Assembly (NCBI RefSeq): GCF_026914185.1
Contig: NC_070567.1
Location: 2,134,001-2,198,000 of the forward strand
Direction of reading: 5' to 3'
DNA from: Puccinia triticina
Taxonomy: Eukaryota > Basidiomycota > Pucciniomycetes > Pucciniales > Pucciniaceae
Length of the DNA stretch: 64,000 bases
Positions within the stretch are counted from its first letter, which is position 1; every line of letters begins with the position of its first letter. Below, piece by piece: positions 33,656 through 44,579 of the stretch. Both the position numbers and the translations under genes were made by a program. The notes beneath the pieces are model-generated. The model was not told where the DNA came from, searched no databases, and worked only from the letters and a program-made list of their open reading frames with translations.

Positions 33656-35269
33656 CAACAACAATTGTATTTTACATAATTAATCCCACTGGATTATATT
33701 ATCCCCCATCATCAGAAGTTGTAACAGATCTGCAAGAATAGTGATTTGAGGAATCTAGGTCTGATAGAGATTACTATACAAAAGTAAGATCTATCTTGGA
33801 ATCAGCCACATCTTTATAAATATTGATTACAAGACTCTTAGTTATTTGCATAGTACCATTAGAGGGGCAGGTCTTTCAAACCACCCGTAAGTTGTAATAG
33901 CCTTTCAACCTATTAGCAATTTATTTCCCCCTCAGAGGATATTTTCACCAAATAAACATTTAGTGTCCCACAAGAGTCCCTACAGCGGACAATTTCACCA
34001 CCGCCTGGGATGATTTCAACACTGTTGCAAAGTTTATCAGAGAATTGAAGCAGCCCATCCTACTGGCAATATTTGACTGGGAAAAAGCCTACCTGCAAAT
34101 CCCAACGGTGCCGGACCAGTGGCCATACCTGATGGTGAGGAAATTTGACAACAAAATCCTACTCAACACGCGCATTGCTTTTGGAGGCGTAGCAGGTTGC
34201 AGCTTGTTCAAGAGGCCGGCTGATGTGTGGAAACAAATAATGATGAGGGAATTTGACATCATCACGATCTTCCGATGGGTCAACAACAACCTCTTTTTCA
34301 AAGATTCACGGTCAACCGTTGAGATGAAGGATGTAGTAAACCAATCCAACCAGCTAGGCGTTAAAACTAACAAGTAGAAATTTGCCCTGTTCCTAACTGA
34401 ACAGAAATACCTTGGCTTTATTTGGAATGGCTTCCAGAAGACAGTGCGCCTCCTGGAAGTTAAGCTCAAGAAGCGCATTAAACAGATCAAAAGCTTCCTC
34501 AAACTCGGCGCGCGGTTCAAGTACGGCGAGGTCAAGGTACTAGTTGGACAACTTAACGACATCAGTTACGCCCTGCCGCAGCTACGCTGCTACCTTTGCA
34601 GTCTCTACAAATGGCTGATGGAATGGGTCAATTGTAAATCGGCTCGCCCGGTCCCCCTGGACGTTAAGGAAGACCTTCATGAATGGCTTTTGACCCTGCT
34701 TTGGTTCAAGTCCACCAGGCTGATTTCAAACCCCGACCCAACGGAAATTGGGTGGGTGGGCGACCCGTCCACCAGCTTTGGGATAGGCGTGCTGATAGGC
34801 CGCAAGTGGGCCCAATTCTGTTTAAGATCAATCAAGAACCTAGAAGAGGGATTATTGGAGAAGACAGAAAAGGAAAGAATATCCCGCCTAGAAATGATTG
34901 CGGTACAGCTTGGCTTACTGATGCTAATCAAAATTGGGGCAAAAAAGAGCAAGACCTTCATTGTTTGGACAGATAGTTCAACAACCAAGTTGGTAGTTCA
35001 CAAGAGGAAATCTGGCAATAGATTTGTGAATTCAGAATGGAAGATTATACAGAAGATGCTGATTGAACACCAGATAAACCTGGTGGCCAAACACGTCACA
35101 TCAGCAGAGAATAGAGTGGACGCACTATCAAGGGGGATACGGGATGGACACAGAAGCCGATACCAACTAGTGATAGCAGTACCAAGAGACTTAGAAGAGC
35201 TAATAACTTAAGTAGAGTCATAACCCATGGAAATGCAATTTAAAGACAGAATCCGTGATGAGGGATATT

Positions 35270-35357
35270 GTTAGGCTTGGAGCCAGGCTCAGGCCCCACC
35301 TGAGTTATGGGTGTGGGCTCCAGCTTTTTGGGATCCTGTAAGAACAGAGGACCTAAC
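35270..35357 (+). repeat. 3' tail hairpin of the DIRS-like element
   Basis: GTTAGG (35270) and CCTAAC (about 35351) bracket nested words GGAGCC and GGGCTCC, and CCCCACCTGAG and GGGTGTGGG. The order GGCTCAGGC, ACCTGAGT.ATGGGT matches 2289-2340 of the first copy, so this structure belongs to the element's 3' end. Confidence 0.6.
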
Positions 35358-35669
35358 ACCATCTAGCAGTGATGTTGTCTGAAGGGGGAACCTGGTTGTT
35401 CCCCCTCCTCAGATATCCCCTACTCTCCTTTGAGGACAAGTCCTTGAAGAGCTCCAGGCCCTATTCTAGGGAAAGGAGCAAAGAGAGAGAAAGTGAACTA
35501 GCTCCCCTCAGCCCGTACCAGGATGTCTTGAGGGCTACAGGAGTAGCGCCTGGGTCGGGGATCAACCCCACAAAATGGAAGGAGCCTGAGAACTACTCAG
35601 GCGGCATGTTACTGCCCACGTAGGCAGTTACGTATACAGCACTAGGAATGGACGCTATGGTACGCACCC

Positions 35670-36404
35670 TTACTTCACGTACTGCAAAAAAATACTTCGC
35701 GCACTGCACAGTGCGCGGATTCCCAAACACTTCGCGCACTGCGGGTAAAATAGGCAACTTTTTGAAGATTTTTCTTGACCAATCAATAGGAAAGCTTTCC
35801 ATTGGCCTCTCTAAATTTTTTGGGAGTTTTTCAAAGCATTCTTCTATGTTTAAAAAAATCATTAAAAACCAGAAGAAATGTAGGATTTGAGCACCTAAAA
35901 AACAAGGTTTCCATAGCCCAAAAATTTCAAATAATTTCTTGAGTAATGAAAAATGTAAGAACAGCTACTTGAAACATTTTCAGCCACTTTGTGCAAGCAT
36001 ACGGGTCTGAAAAATAAGAAACGTCACCACATATTAGCACATTGCATCTAAATTATCCTCATTTTTCAGACCTGTATCCTTACAAAAAGTGGCCAGAAAC
36101 TTCTGAAGTAGGTGTTCTTACATGTTCCATTACTCAATAAATGATTTAGAATTTTGGGGCTATGAGAACCTTGTTTTTTAGGTACCCAAATCCTACATTT
36201 CTTCTTGGTTTTAATGATTTTTTTAACATAGAAGAATGCTTTGAAAAACTTCCAAAAAATTCAGAGAGGCCAATGAGAAGCCTGTCTATTGATTGGTCAA
36301 AAAAAATCTTAAAAGAGTTGCGCATTTTACCCGCAGTGCGCGAAGTGTTTGGGAATCCGCACACTGTGCAGTGCGCGAAGTGTTTTTTGCACTGCGCGAA
36401 GTAA
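35670..36404. mobile_element. 735-bp foldback element with about 350-bp inverted arms
   Basis: The left arm begins TTACTTCACG and contains CACTGCACAGTGCGCGGATT, CACTTCGCGCACTGCGGGTA, AGCATTCTTCTATG and AAAATCATTAAAAACCAGAA. The right arm has the reverse complements in reverse order and ends CGCGAAGTAA. The centre is around 36030. TTCGCGCACTGC words are repeated two or three times at each tip. There is no coding capacity. I could not find a convincing target duplication. Confidence 0.85.
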
Positions 36405-36449
36405 GTCCAATAATTTATTGATACAATACTTTGGTATTGTATCTTCAGG

Positions 36450-36541
36450 CAGATACAATAAATTTGTATTTACAATTTTGTATTTTTCAACAGATACAAT
36501 AAATTTGTATTTACAATTTTGTATTTTTCAACAGATACAAT
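36450..36541 (+). repeat. 41-bp tandem repeat, 2+ copies
   Basis: CAGATACAATAAATTTGTAT plus 21 more bases is repeated at 36450 and 36491, with a partial third copy at 36532. It lies in a GATACAAT-rich stretch just beyond the foldback element. Confidence 0.9.
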
Positions 36542-36661
36542 ACACAAGTATCTGAAGATACTGTATTGTATAGTATCTGTTTCACCATTGCTACTAATGG
36601 CTGAAAATATCATTCCAACTTACAATAAATAGTTCTCCGTGCAACATCACAATATGCTGGT

Positions 36662-39427
36662 TTTGGATCTTGGGAGAGCCGTATCCGGGACCGTACCCGT
36701 GTCGCAACTTTAATGTGAATATCTATGCACTTAACAGCCAACATCAAGAAACCAATCAAGGCCGAACGCCGTGTTGGCCCTTGGGTGCCAGCCACCGTTC
36801 ACTGGCATGTGTTCTGAAGTTGTTGGAACACAACTTGAAGTTCGCCTCGCTTTACTTTTCTCCAAATCTGAAATGTAGACCGTTGTGGTCACTGGTGCCA
36901 CATACAACTACAAACCCCGCACAGCCGCGGACTCGGGAGTCTAGCTGGTAGATGGAAACCAGGGAATGTGCAGGCCGTGGGTTGTTTTGGGATCGGAAAG
37001 GTACGAAAGGAAATCTTCTGCGACGTTGTTTTGTACTTACTTGGTGTTCATGGGGGCATCACCAACCACTCTGAAACATCTTGAAAGTCGACTTCGGTCG
37101 CACGGAAACGTGCCAGTGGCTAGGCCAATTGATCACTTCAGTTGATTAATGTTGCCATCCAAGGCCCTCGATCGACGACGGTGGTGCGGAGAGCAGCAGT
37201 GTTCAAGTTTCTTATCATCTCTCCACATCTCACCAGCGCCAATATTGACAATAAATCTCAGAAACAGCAAAAATGATTGCTTGTAAATTCGTGTTCATTC
37301 TGATTGGCTTCCTAGCTCAGACCTCTCTATACAGCGCCCAGTCTTGGAAATGCGGGGACGCCGGTATAGACTCCGTGATTCCGACCCGGAGCCTTTGTGA
37401 ACAGTATGCTGCTTATTTTTAAATTTTCTCATTCTTGTGACTCGCTTCCAACTTCCAAGCAATCATCACAATATTGTCTCAATCTTGGGAATTTTGGCTT
37501 GCAGACTTTTGATGGTTTTTGAATACTTATATGAAACAGAGCTTACAAGAGTATTAATTATACTCAAGGCGGGATCACTGCGGGTGAAAAAGAAATTTAT
37601 GCCAACGCTGGAGACTGCCTTGTAAGTCAATGAATTTTGTTGTATTTTCTTCATTTTTCCAATCTTTAATAATAATTAGCTAGGTATGAATAAGGTGCAA
37701 ATCAAAAACTGTACTAAGGTCAACTTTGCTTTTCCATCAGCTTGTTGTGAAATCCACTAACCCAGGGTGAGTGAAGCTTCCATTTCCAACTAATCCAATT
37801 AACCCTCAAAACTATTCAGCAGGAATGATATATTGATTGAGCTTCAAATTTCCTTACTCACCAGCCCTGCCATGCAGCAAGACATAGAAGCAGCCTTCTG
37901 TGAAATGTTTGATCAATGTCCTGTATCTCAATATACTGTACGCACTTGATGTGGATCATTTTCTTGCCCAAGTATCTGACCAGATTGAGGATTCAATTCC
38001 TGTAGGGCGCATACAACATAAAACAAACCTTCACTGTTGAAGCTTATGGGCTTGCGCCTGATTCATCTCTAATTAGCAGCCAGACTCAATTTGGATTTCC
38101 AATCTGTAAGAACAGTTTTTTACGTTCAGCAAAAGATGCAATTATACCAGGGGATTGTATAGGGTTTGTTGGTGTTTATAATTGGAATAGAACATGTATA
38201 AATCTGTTTTTGGTTTGCATCTGATTACTCTTTGTTCATTGATTAGTGCAATCAAAGATTTGAAACTAGGGAAATCAAGATTATTTGAAAAGTATCCAGA
38301 AGCACTGGGGTATTTTGAATTTGGATTTAAAACATGTAATGTGAGTGAATCTTTAGCAAAAGGGAAACTCAAAATAAATCACCTCAAGCAATATTTTGAT
38401 CCAAAATATTGTATCAAACTGTTACTAATACCAATTGAATCTGTTCATATAAATAGATTTATGTGCAAGCAATCAATGATTTGTCCATTACCCTGTCAGT
38501 ATCTAATCACAGTTGTTGGCATAATTAGTAGCTGAATTTTCTCTATTCTTTTCTGTTTGTGGAGCAGAGATGAACAAACGCTAATCACAATTGTGACATC
38601 AATCACCAAGAAATGCAACAAAGATGTGAGTGTAATTCAATCTGATCTGCATACAAAATTGAAATTGAAATCCAATGATTGTGACAGGATGGTAAGGTGT
38701 TAAATACGGTAGCTTTGGTTTGAATGCAAAGGTATTCATCCAAACAAGTTTCTATCCATCCTAAAAAGTAGAAAACCTCATCTGTGAAATTCATATTTCT
38801 TTCTGTCTATCTACCTACAACAAATCAATTTTACCATTAGTTATAAAATAGGTAGAATTTTAGTTTTTCATCTGTGTTTCATCTGCTAAATACATTTCTT
38901 TCTCCTGTAACTCACATATCCCATGTTATATAGTTTACCTGAGACAGTGGCACATGGAAGGAATCTTTCTTCATCTTCCCACAGACTAGACTACTCACCA
39001 TTGCCTTGTGCCCGCTGATCTCAGGTGCTGTTGTTATTTCTCCTATCTCTTTCATTTTGTTTCCCTTTTTCTGTCTCATGGGAAATGATTGTTACACAAA
39101 CCTGTAGATCACACTTGCCTTGTGCCCACTGATCTAGCTCATCAATAAATATTCACAATTTGTAATGATACATCAGCCTAAATCTAGACAAGTTACATGT
39201 GCAGCTGTACTCGAGAAGACCGATTGGTGCCTGTTGAGGGGAACGCTGCACCGCTTGGCCGGTACCTGCCGGTACCACTTGAACCCGCCGGGCACCCGTA
39301 TGGCGATTGTGGGGTACCCTTTGGTCAAAAAGTGGTGCAAACCCCCTGCAAGCACCAACCCGGCAATAGAGACTGCACAGTTTCTATGGCCGGAACCTCT
39401 CGGCCATGAGGAATTGGAAGCCTACTG
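36662..39427 (+). repeat. Duplicated unit C (promoter, secreted-protein gene, 3' flank)
   Basis: It corresponds to unit B over nearly its whole length, with the upstream 95-bp block present once instead of twice. The 3' part holds TTACCTGAGACAGTGG, ATCAATAAATATT, GCACCGCTTGGC and GGCCATGAGGAATTGGAAGC. It ends about 260 bp before the DnaJ gene's last exon. Confidence 0.75.
37273..38723 (+). CDS. Small secreted Cys-containing protein, paralogue C
   Basis: Nine GT-AG exons: 37273-37403, 37540-37621, 37741-37766, 37865-37937, 38006-38163, 38247-38340, 38457-38494, 38568-38625 and 38688-38723. They give 231 residues. The N-terminus MIACKFVFILIGFLAQTSLY is a likely signal peptide cleaved near SLYSA. 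The mature part has nine Cys, in SWKCG, SLCEQ, GDCL, FCEM, QCP, ICKN, DCIG, KTCN and KKCN. Every border and phase matches A and B. Exon 9 has lost 4 nt where the paralogues read ACTGGTGGTAGC, so the C-terminus becomes NTVALV and stops at 38721 instead of about 38764, losing the GGS.GLN motif. It may still yield a nearly full-length protein. Family unknown; an effector role is inference. Confidence 0.7.
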
Positions 39428-39687
39428 ACAGCTTCAACCCAGAGTTAACGGTCATCATTGTGTTTAGCTCATTGCAACATCAACATAAGATTGAAACAAG
39501 CGCAGAGAAGAGGACCAAAAGAAGATGTGATTTTTAGATAATTACTGGAAACATGGGATTTTGGGGAGAGGGCGAGAGGGAGACGGCGCGGTCTATCAGC
39601 GTGGCAGCTGCCACGAGGCAAGAGAGGAGGGGAGGGGAGGCAGAGAGGGTCGGATGTGCCGGTCGGGAGTAGGTATCATCACACTCA

Positions 39688-41292
39688 TCATTGTTGAGCA
39701 CTGTAATCAAGCAATCCCGCCGGTCAGCTGGAGGCCAAAAAAAACAACAGAGACAAGACTGTTACGGACCATTGGACATGGGGCTGGCCGCCGCCTCCAC
39801 CCTCGTCGTCTTCGTCCATCTCGTCGCCGGATTTCGACCTGGGCTCGGAGGCGTCGAACATGGTGACTTCTTCGACGAGCATGTTGTCGCTCCAGGTGGG
39901 GAGCGGCCGGGAGGGAGGGAGGAGGGCTTGGAGGGCGGGGCAGGCTTCGGGGGGGATCGAGTCGGGGAAGGCGACTTTGATGCTCAGATAGAGGTCGCCC
40001 GGGTTGTGGTAACGGACGGAGGGCATGCCGTAGCCAGGGACTCGTTTGGTGGCATCTGTGCGGATTCGACGGGCGGGTCACAAAGAGGGAGGCAACCGTC
40101 AGAAGGGTAAATAAGTGGGAGGAGCAGAAGAAGCAGTACGCACTGGGCTTGATGACCTCGCCAGGTTCAACTTTGATCTTCAGGGCGCGCGAGTCGAAGT
40201 GCTCGATGGGTATCACGCCGCCCGTCAACGCAGTCACCAGATCGATCTCCACTTCAGCAATCAGGTCGTCCTCTTTGCGTTTGAAGAGCGGGTGGGGTTT
40301 TTCTTCGATGATGATTTCGACGTCGCCGGGGGTGACGTTGGGTGATTGGTCAGCTTCGCCTCTGAACGTGATCACTTGGCCCTCTCGCATTCCCTTCTCG
40401 ATGTGGACTTCGAGCACTTTGCGTTCCTTGACGATTTTGTTACCTTCACAAGTCTTGCAGCGGTCCTTGGTGTTGCAGATTTCGCCTTGCCCTTGACACT
40501 CGTGGCACGTCTGTTGCAGTTGCTGGACCATCGGACCCATCTGTCGATAGATCGTTTTCACACCCGCTCCTTTACACTCCCCACAGCTCTTAAGGGTCGC
40601 TGATTTGGGGACACCTCGACCTTCGCACTTGGAACAGATGACGTGCTTCTGGAGGGCGATCTTCGTTGTTTTACCCACATAGAGTTCATCCAGTGAGACT
40701 TTGATTCGATGTTGAAGATCTCGTCCCTTCCTAGGTCCACCGCGGGGTCGATTACCGAACTGAATGGGCGCACTACGGTTAAACACTATGTGTTCGGGCC
40801 ATGGAGAGGGGTTGATTCACGAAGACTTACCATACCGCCACCGCCAAACAGCTGGGAAAACAAGTCTCCGGGGTCCATGCCACCCATGCCACCTCCGCCT
40901 TCGAGACCTTTCTTGCCGTATTGGTCGTAAAGTTCACGTTTTTCAGGGTTCGACAAAACATCATAGGCTTCCGAGACTTCTTTGAACTCTTCGGCTCCGG
41001 CAGGATTCTTGTCAGGATGGAGTTGCAAAGCCTAATACAGAAAAAAAAAAACAGGTTTGAGAGCTACTCCAAGGGAAGGAGGTGAGGATGCAATGGGGAG
41101 GGTGACCAACCTTTTTGCGATAAGCTTTCTTGAGTGCGGCTTCATCGACGCCAGGAGCCACTGGACGAGCACAAGCAAATATTGATCAGGTCAGCTTGCA
41201 TATTTCTAAGGACACATCAGGAGGCAGTGGTGACACGGGCGATGAGGTAACAAACCTCCTAGTCGGTCATAGTATTCGGTTTCAGCGACCAT
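39688..41292 (-). CDS. YDJ1: Type I DnaJ/Hsp40 co-chaperone (YDJ1/MAS5-like)
   Basis: Six minus-strand exons: 41256-41292, 41111-41160, 40831-41031, 40144-40759, 39770-40055 and 39688-39700. All junctions are GT-AG and in frame, giving about 400 residues, close to yeast Ydj1. The J domain starts [13 protein letters not shown] and has HPD in [10 protein letters not shown] Gly/Met/Phe-rich linker ([12 protein letters not shown]) follows. Four zinc-binding CxxCxGxG-type repeats ([32 protein letters not shown]; about 138-203) precede the substrate-binding domains. A 13-nt last exon supplies the end CAQQ, a farnesylation box that would tether it to ER and other membranes. The protein stimulates Hsp70 ATPase and hands over unfolded clients. 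Intact, and the only clear housekeeping gene here. Confidence 0.95.
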
Positions 41293-42139
41293 GCTGGTAG
41301 CTCAAGTTGAGAGATATCGGGGCCCGAGGAACAAGACAAGAGGCGAGTGGCAAAAGGGCAGTCTATAAGAAATAGCTCAGGGAAACGCAGAAAAATTCTT
41401 CTGTGTTGGATTGATGGTGGAAACGAGGGAGAACAGCACTGGTTAGCAGCAGCCCCTTTCGTGTGGGGGAGTTTGGGTGGCCGGTTGGGATCGATAAGGG
41501 GGGTGAGAGGGTCTCAGGGATTGCAGTGGGTCAAAGGAATCGGGACTGACCAAGTTCGAGGTTCAGGATTTGTGTTGGCTGGATGCTTGGAAGTGTATGT
41601 CTGCAAGAAAAGCTTCGGATCGATTCAATGAAGCAAGTTCAAGGCTGGGAGGAAGTCTTGTTCGGTTGGAATATTGGGTGGGGGGGAAGGAAGGAAGGTC
41701 TGTCTGCTGCGAAAAACGTCGACAAACTTAAAAAAAATGCCGGGCCTCCGAGTCCGACAGACCCGCCGCAGTGACTGGCGCGGCTCGATCGGCCCACCCT
41801 GAAAATCCATCTGCCCTGCTCGCACCTTCCAGAACATTCGAGCCCAGCAGAGAGCAAAGCCCAGCAGAGCCCAGAGCAGACGCACGTGAAACCCGCAGGA
41901 CTAGACACCCCACTGCAGGGGTCGACCAGACGTCGTCGGGCCGACGGCCTCAGCTGACAGCCCTTATCTGGGCGATAGGAAACTGGTCTGACGATAAGCA
42001 GAGAAAAGATTGCCGCTCATATTATCGCATACACATCACGACACGGACAGACAACTTGTGATGCCAGCAAACATGACCGGCTTGCATCACCTGCAAAAAG
42101 CAATTAAACCTTTTGAACCTCGGACAATTTTCCACAGTG
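41293..42139. other. DnaJ upstream region; no other gene
   Basis: Presumed promoter and 5' UTR of the minus-strand DnaJ gene next to 41292. The remainder to 42139 has only short motif-free frames, with CCCAGCAGAG-type short repeats near 41846-41875. Confidence 0.4.
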
Positions 42140-42510
42140 GCAGTATTTTTTTCGGCTCCATCGGAGTGTCCGATAAATGCTGATGGTGGGCGTCCATCGG
42201 ACACTCTTGATCCGGAGTGTCCGACGGACGGTGTCTTGTTAATGTCCATTGAACAATCTCAGTCAAGGATGTCTGGTGGTGGATTGGACACTCTTGATCC
42301 AGAGTGTCTTGTTGGTGTCCGTCGGACACTCTCAGTCGAGAGTCTCCGATGGACGGTGCCTTGTTGGTGTCCATCGTACATTCTCAGACAAGAGTGTCCA
42401 ACGGACAGTGATATTGCTTTGGTGTCCATCGGACACTCCAGGCAGAGTGTCCGATGGATGCTTGATCGTGTGGACACCCGAGATGTCTATCGGACACTCT
42501 CTACACGGCG
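42140..42510. repeat. Array of short inverted repeats, core GTGTCCGATGGAC
   Basis: About a dozen variants of GAGTGTCCGATGGA and its reverse complement TCCATCGGACACTC alternate, separated by TTGATC, TTGTTGGT or CTCAGTC linkers. The layout is the same as at 22850-23760, but the core sequence is different. Confidence 0.85.
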
Positions 42511-42519
42511 GACGTACTT

Positions 42520-42990
42520 TTAAGGTTTTTCGCCGAAAAACCTTTGAAGTGAGGGTTTTCATTTGGAGGACCTCCGAAGTTGCGGTCCTTTGGATGATCT
42601 TTGAAGAAAATCTGAAGATTTTCCGAAGGTGGGGCAAAAACTTCGAATGACATTCGAAGGTGACAGAAATATCCGTCTGACCACCGGGTTGGACCGGATA
42701 AAACCTTATTTTCTGACATCTCACTCCACTCCGAAGTCCATTGGGAGGAAGGACTCTCCCCTCCCAATATTCTTTGGAGGACCTTTGGAGGACCTTTGAA
42801 TGCCGTTGACTTCGATGGATCTTCGGAGGCGGAGCCCTCCCCTCCAATTATTTTTCAGAGGGCCTTCGGAGGACCTTTGAATGTCAACCCCTTTGATGGA
42901 TCTTTGGAGGCAAAGGCCTCCCCTCCCAATAATTTTTGGAGGGCCTTCGCAGGCCCTTTGAAAGTCCTCCTCAGTCCCCTCGAGTGGTGC
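42520..42990. repeat. CCTTTGGAGG / TTCGAAGG repeat block, with about 80-bp tandem units
   Basis: From 42757 about three degenerate units of 77-84 bp contain GGAGGACCTTTGAATG, TTTGATGGATCTTTGGAGG and CCTCCCCTCCCAAT. Upstream are shorter TTCGAAGG/CCTTCGAA words. Similar words recur at 44580-44910 on the other side of the eIF2A fragment. Confidence 0.75.
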
Positions 42991-43169
42991 CGACATGCAT
43001 GGCGAAGGACATCGCTTGCCTGTGAGGCTGGACACTCCCCTCGACATCCCCCAACAAATCTGTACATGCTCTGTGCCAACGGTCACTTTGATTGTTGAGT
43101 TTCCCTCCCTAGGTCCGCGTCACACTCACTCTCTTCCCCTTCAAAACAAACACTCAACTAAACCCTTAG

Positions 43170-44292
43170 ATCGAGAAGGCGGCATCCATGACTTTGTGTG
43201 GTCTCCTAGTGACAAAGAGTTTACCGTGAGCTATGGCTGTAAGTCTGTCACATATGTATATATCCTTGAGCCCATATTGGGTCGTCTTCCAGCAATCCAG
43301 TGCTGAACATCTGCCTCTCTTCCAATGGCCAGACATGCCCGCAAAGACGACAATCTTTGACCTGCGCTGTAACGTCATTTATGACTTCGGGACAGCGCCG
43401 CGCAACTTCATCTTGTACAATCCGCAGGGCCGGCTGCTGTTGATCGCCGGCTTCGGGAACCTTGCGGGCACAATGGAGATCTGGGACCGCCGCACGCTGG
43501 AGAAATTAGCGATGATTGAGGGCTCAAATACGTCCCATTGCAAGTGGAGTCCCAACGGCGGCTTCATCATGTGTGCCACCTTGAGTCCGCGACTTCGGGT
43601 CGATAACGGCGTCCGTATCTTCCACTATCGCGGCCAACTCATCCATGTCAACCCAATCGAACATCTCTACGCGGTAAGCTTGTACGGTCTCGCAGCGTTG
43701 TCTTTCTTTGATCTGATCCCCGGTGTCTGTTTTCACGCTTCGTGGAGATCGCGGGATGCGGAGCTGTTCCCGTTTCGGATGTCCCTCTCACCTGCGCCCA
43801 AACCCACTGGCAACGCGGCCACTCCTCCCCCAGTGACCCCAGGTGAGCATGAGCGAACGAAGTGACAGCCGAGGAAGAATCTGACTTGCCTCCAACGATT
43901 TTTTTGTGGAAGCTAAACCGGCCGGCGCTTATTGACCACCTCATGCCCGAGGAACAACAACCCCAAGCCACTTCAAACAGGAAAACGAGGGAGGATCACC
44001 ATACTTTGCGCCGACCAACGGGGGCACGAATGGCCACAGCACCCGAGGACAAGGGGGCGGTCCGCCGGGCGCAGCGCCTTGCAGGGGCCTTCCTGGGGCT
44101 GTACCAAAGACGAACGAGGTGCCCGGGCAGCAGCAGAAGAGCAAGAAGAAGCAGCACCAGGCTGTCGACGCCAAGCCGCACCCATCCGGCCAGCAGGACC
44201 ACCACGCAGCTGCGACTCAGAACGGGAAACTGGAGCCCAGCGCGGCTGCGCTTTTTTCTTTGCTAACTGAGTTATCCTTTACAACTGGTTAG
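43170..44292 (+). pseudogene. 5'-truncated eIF2A (translation initiation factor 2A) pseudogene
   Basis: Exons 43170-43238 (REGGIHDFVWSPSDKEFTVS) and from 43333 (MPAKTTIFDLRCNVIYDFG, RNFILYNPQGRLLLIAGFGN, TMEIWDRRTLEKL, WSPNGGFIMCATLSPRLRVD) match the C-terminal part of the eIF2A WD beta-propeller. At 43674 a donor GTAAGC follows HLYA, but no acceptor is evident before SWRSRDAELFPF, so that intron is read through or broken. The tail frame (KPAGAY, then PPHARG, and SPYFAPTNGG, QQQKSKKKQ) has TGA at 43933-43935, where the family motif AYRPP..ARG has Arg. It ends at TAG 44290-44292. The first propeller blades are missing, with repeats directly upstream. Known role of the intact family: Met-tRNAi delivery under stress. 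This copy should be non-functional. Confidence 0.8.
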
Positions 44293-44579
44293 AAAAAAGG
44301 AAGAGGAATTGTTTCGCCCTTCTCTCTATTTCCCCCTTTCTCTTTCCCCCTTCTGTCTCTCTCCCCCCCTTCTGTCTCTCCTCTGTACGTACAACCAAAT
44401 ATTAGCCAAATGAGAAATACACGCAGCAACAGATCCCAAGCCATTGTGAGGGGTAGGCCCTTGGGCCCGCCCGATCCCGAAGCATTCCTTCCAATCAAGC
44501 CTGATTGGAGGAGCCCAATCAGAGGAGCCCAATTGGGGGGGGGGGGGCAATCTGGGGAGCCCAACAGGACACACACTTC

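Larger units (their letters stand above)
32748..33984 (+). repeat. Solo LTR, 1,237 bp, inside the RT pseudogene
   Basis: TGTGGTGTTCC start and GAGTCCCTACA end, with GCGG duplicated on each side (32744-32747 and 33985-33988). Removing the LTR and one GCGG restores an uninterrupted frame (..NSFVSA then DNFTTAW..), which fixes the borders to the base. It contains GGGGCAGGTCTTTCAAACCA near its end, a phrase resembling the AAACCACCCC words of the other LTRs here. A 4-bp duplication is slightly short for most LTR elements. Confidence 0.85.
32345..35211 (+). pseudogene. DIRS-like RT/RNase H, inactivated
   Basis: Colinear with 460-2073. It begins VSCEMNVPEWNKAL and FVYGFDQGVLHH. The frame then slips at a C-run (about 32499-32507) and continues as GKIEESIKKELDTKRMFGPF. 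An in-frame TGA lies at 32675-32677, where the other copy has Arg. The solo LTR splits the SVNSFV/DNFTTAWDDF junction. Motif A is LAIFDWEKAY. Motif C is RWVNNNLF, with both catalytic Asp changed to Asn (34282-34287). A TAG follows at 34375-34377. RNase H residues persist (VGDPSTSFG, WTDSSTT, RVDALSRG). Clearly inactive. Confidence 0.85.
30064..35352 (+). mobile_element. Second DIRS-like element (decayed, twice interrupted)
   Basis: Contains a gag-like region (30064-31938) and RT/RNase H (32345-35211) homologous to the copy at 415-2073, then the same 3' tail words (about 35284-35315). It is interrupted by a MITE at 31303-31701 and a solo LTR at 32748-33984. No tyrosine recombinase was found on either side. 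Borders are approximate. Confidence 0.75.

Noticed and set aside
39707..40786. Long continuous frame giving a DnaJ with an Arg/Pro-rich tail
   Set aside because: It reads through two introns (40056-40143 and 39701-39769). Splicing yields the conserved [12 protein letters not shown] segment and the CAQQ end instead.
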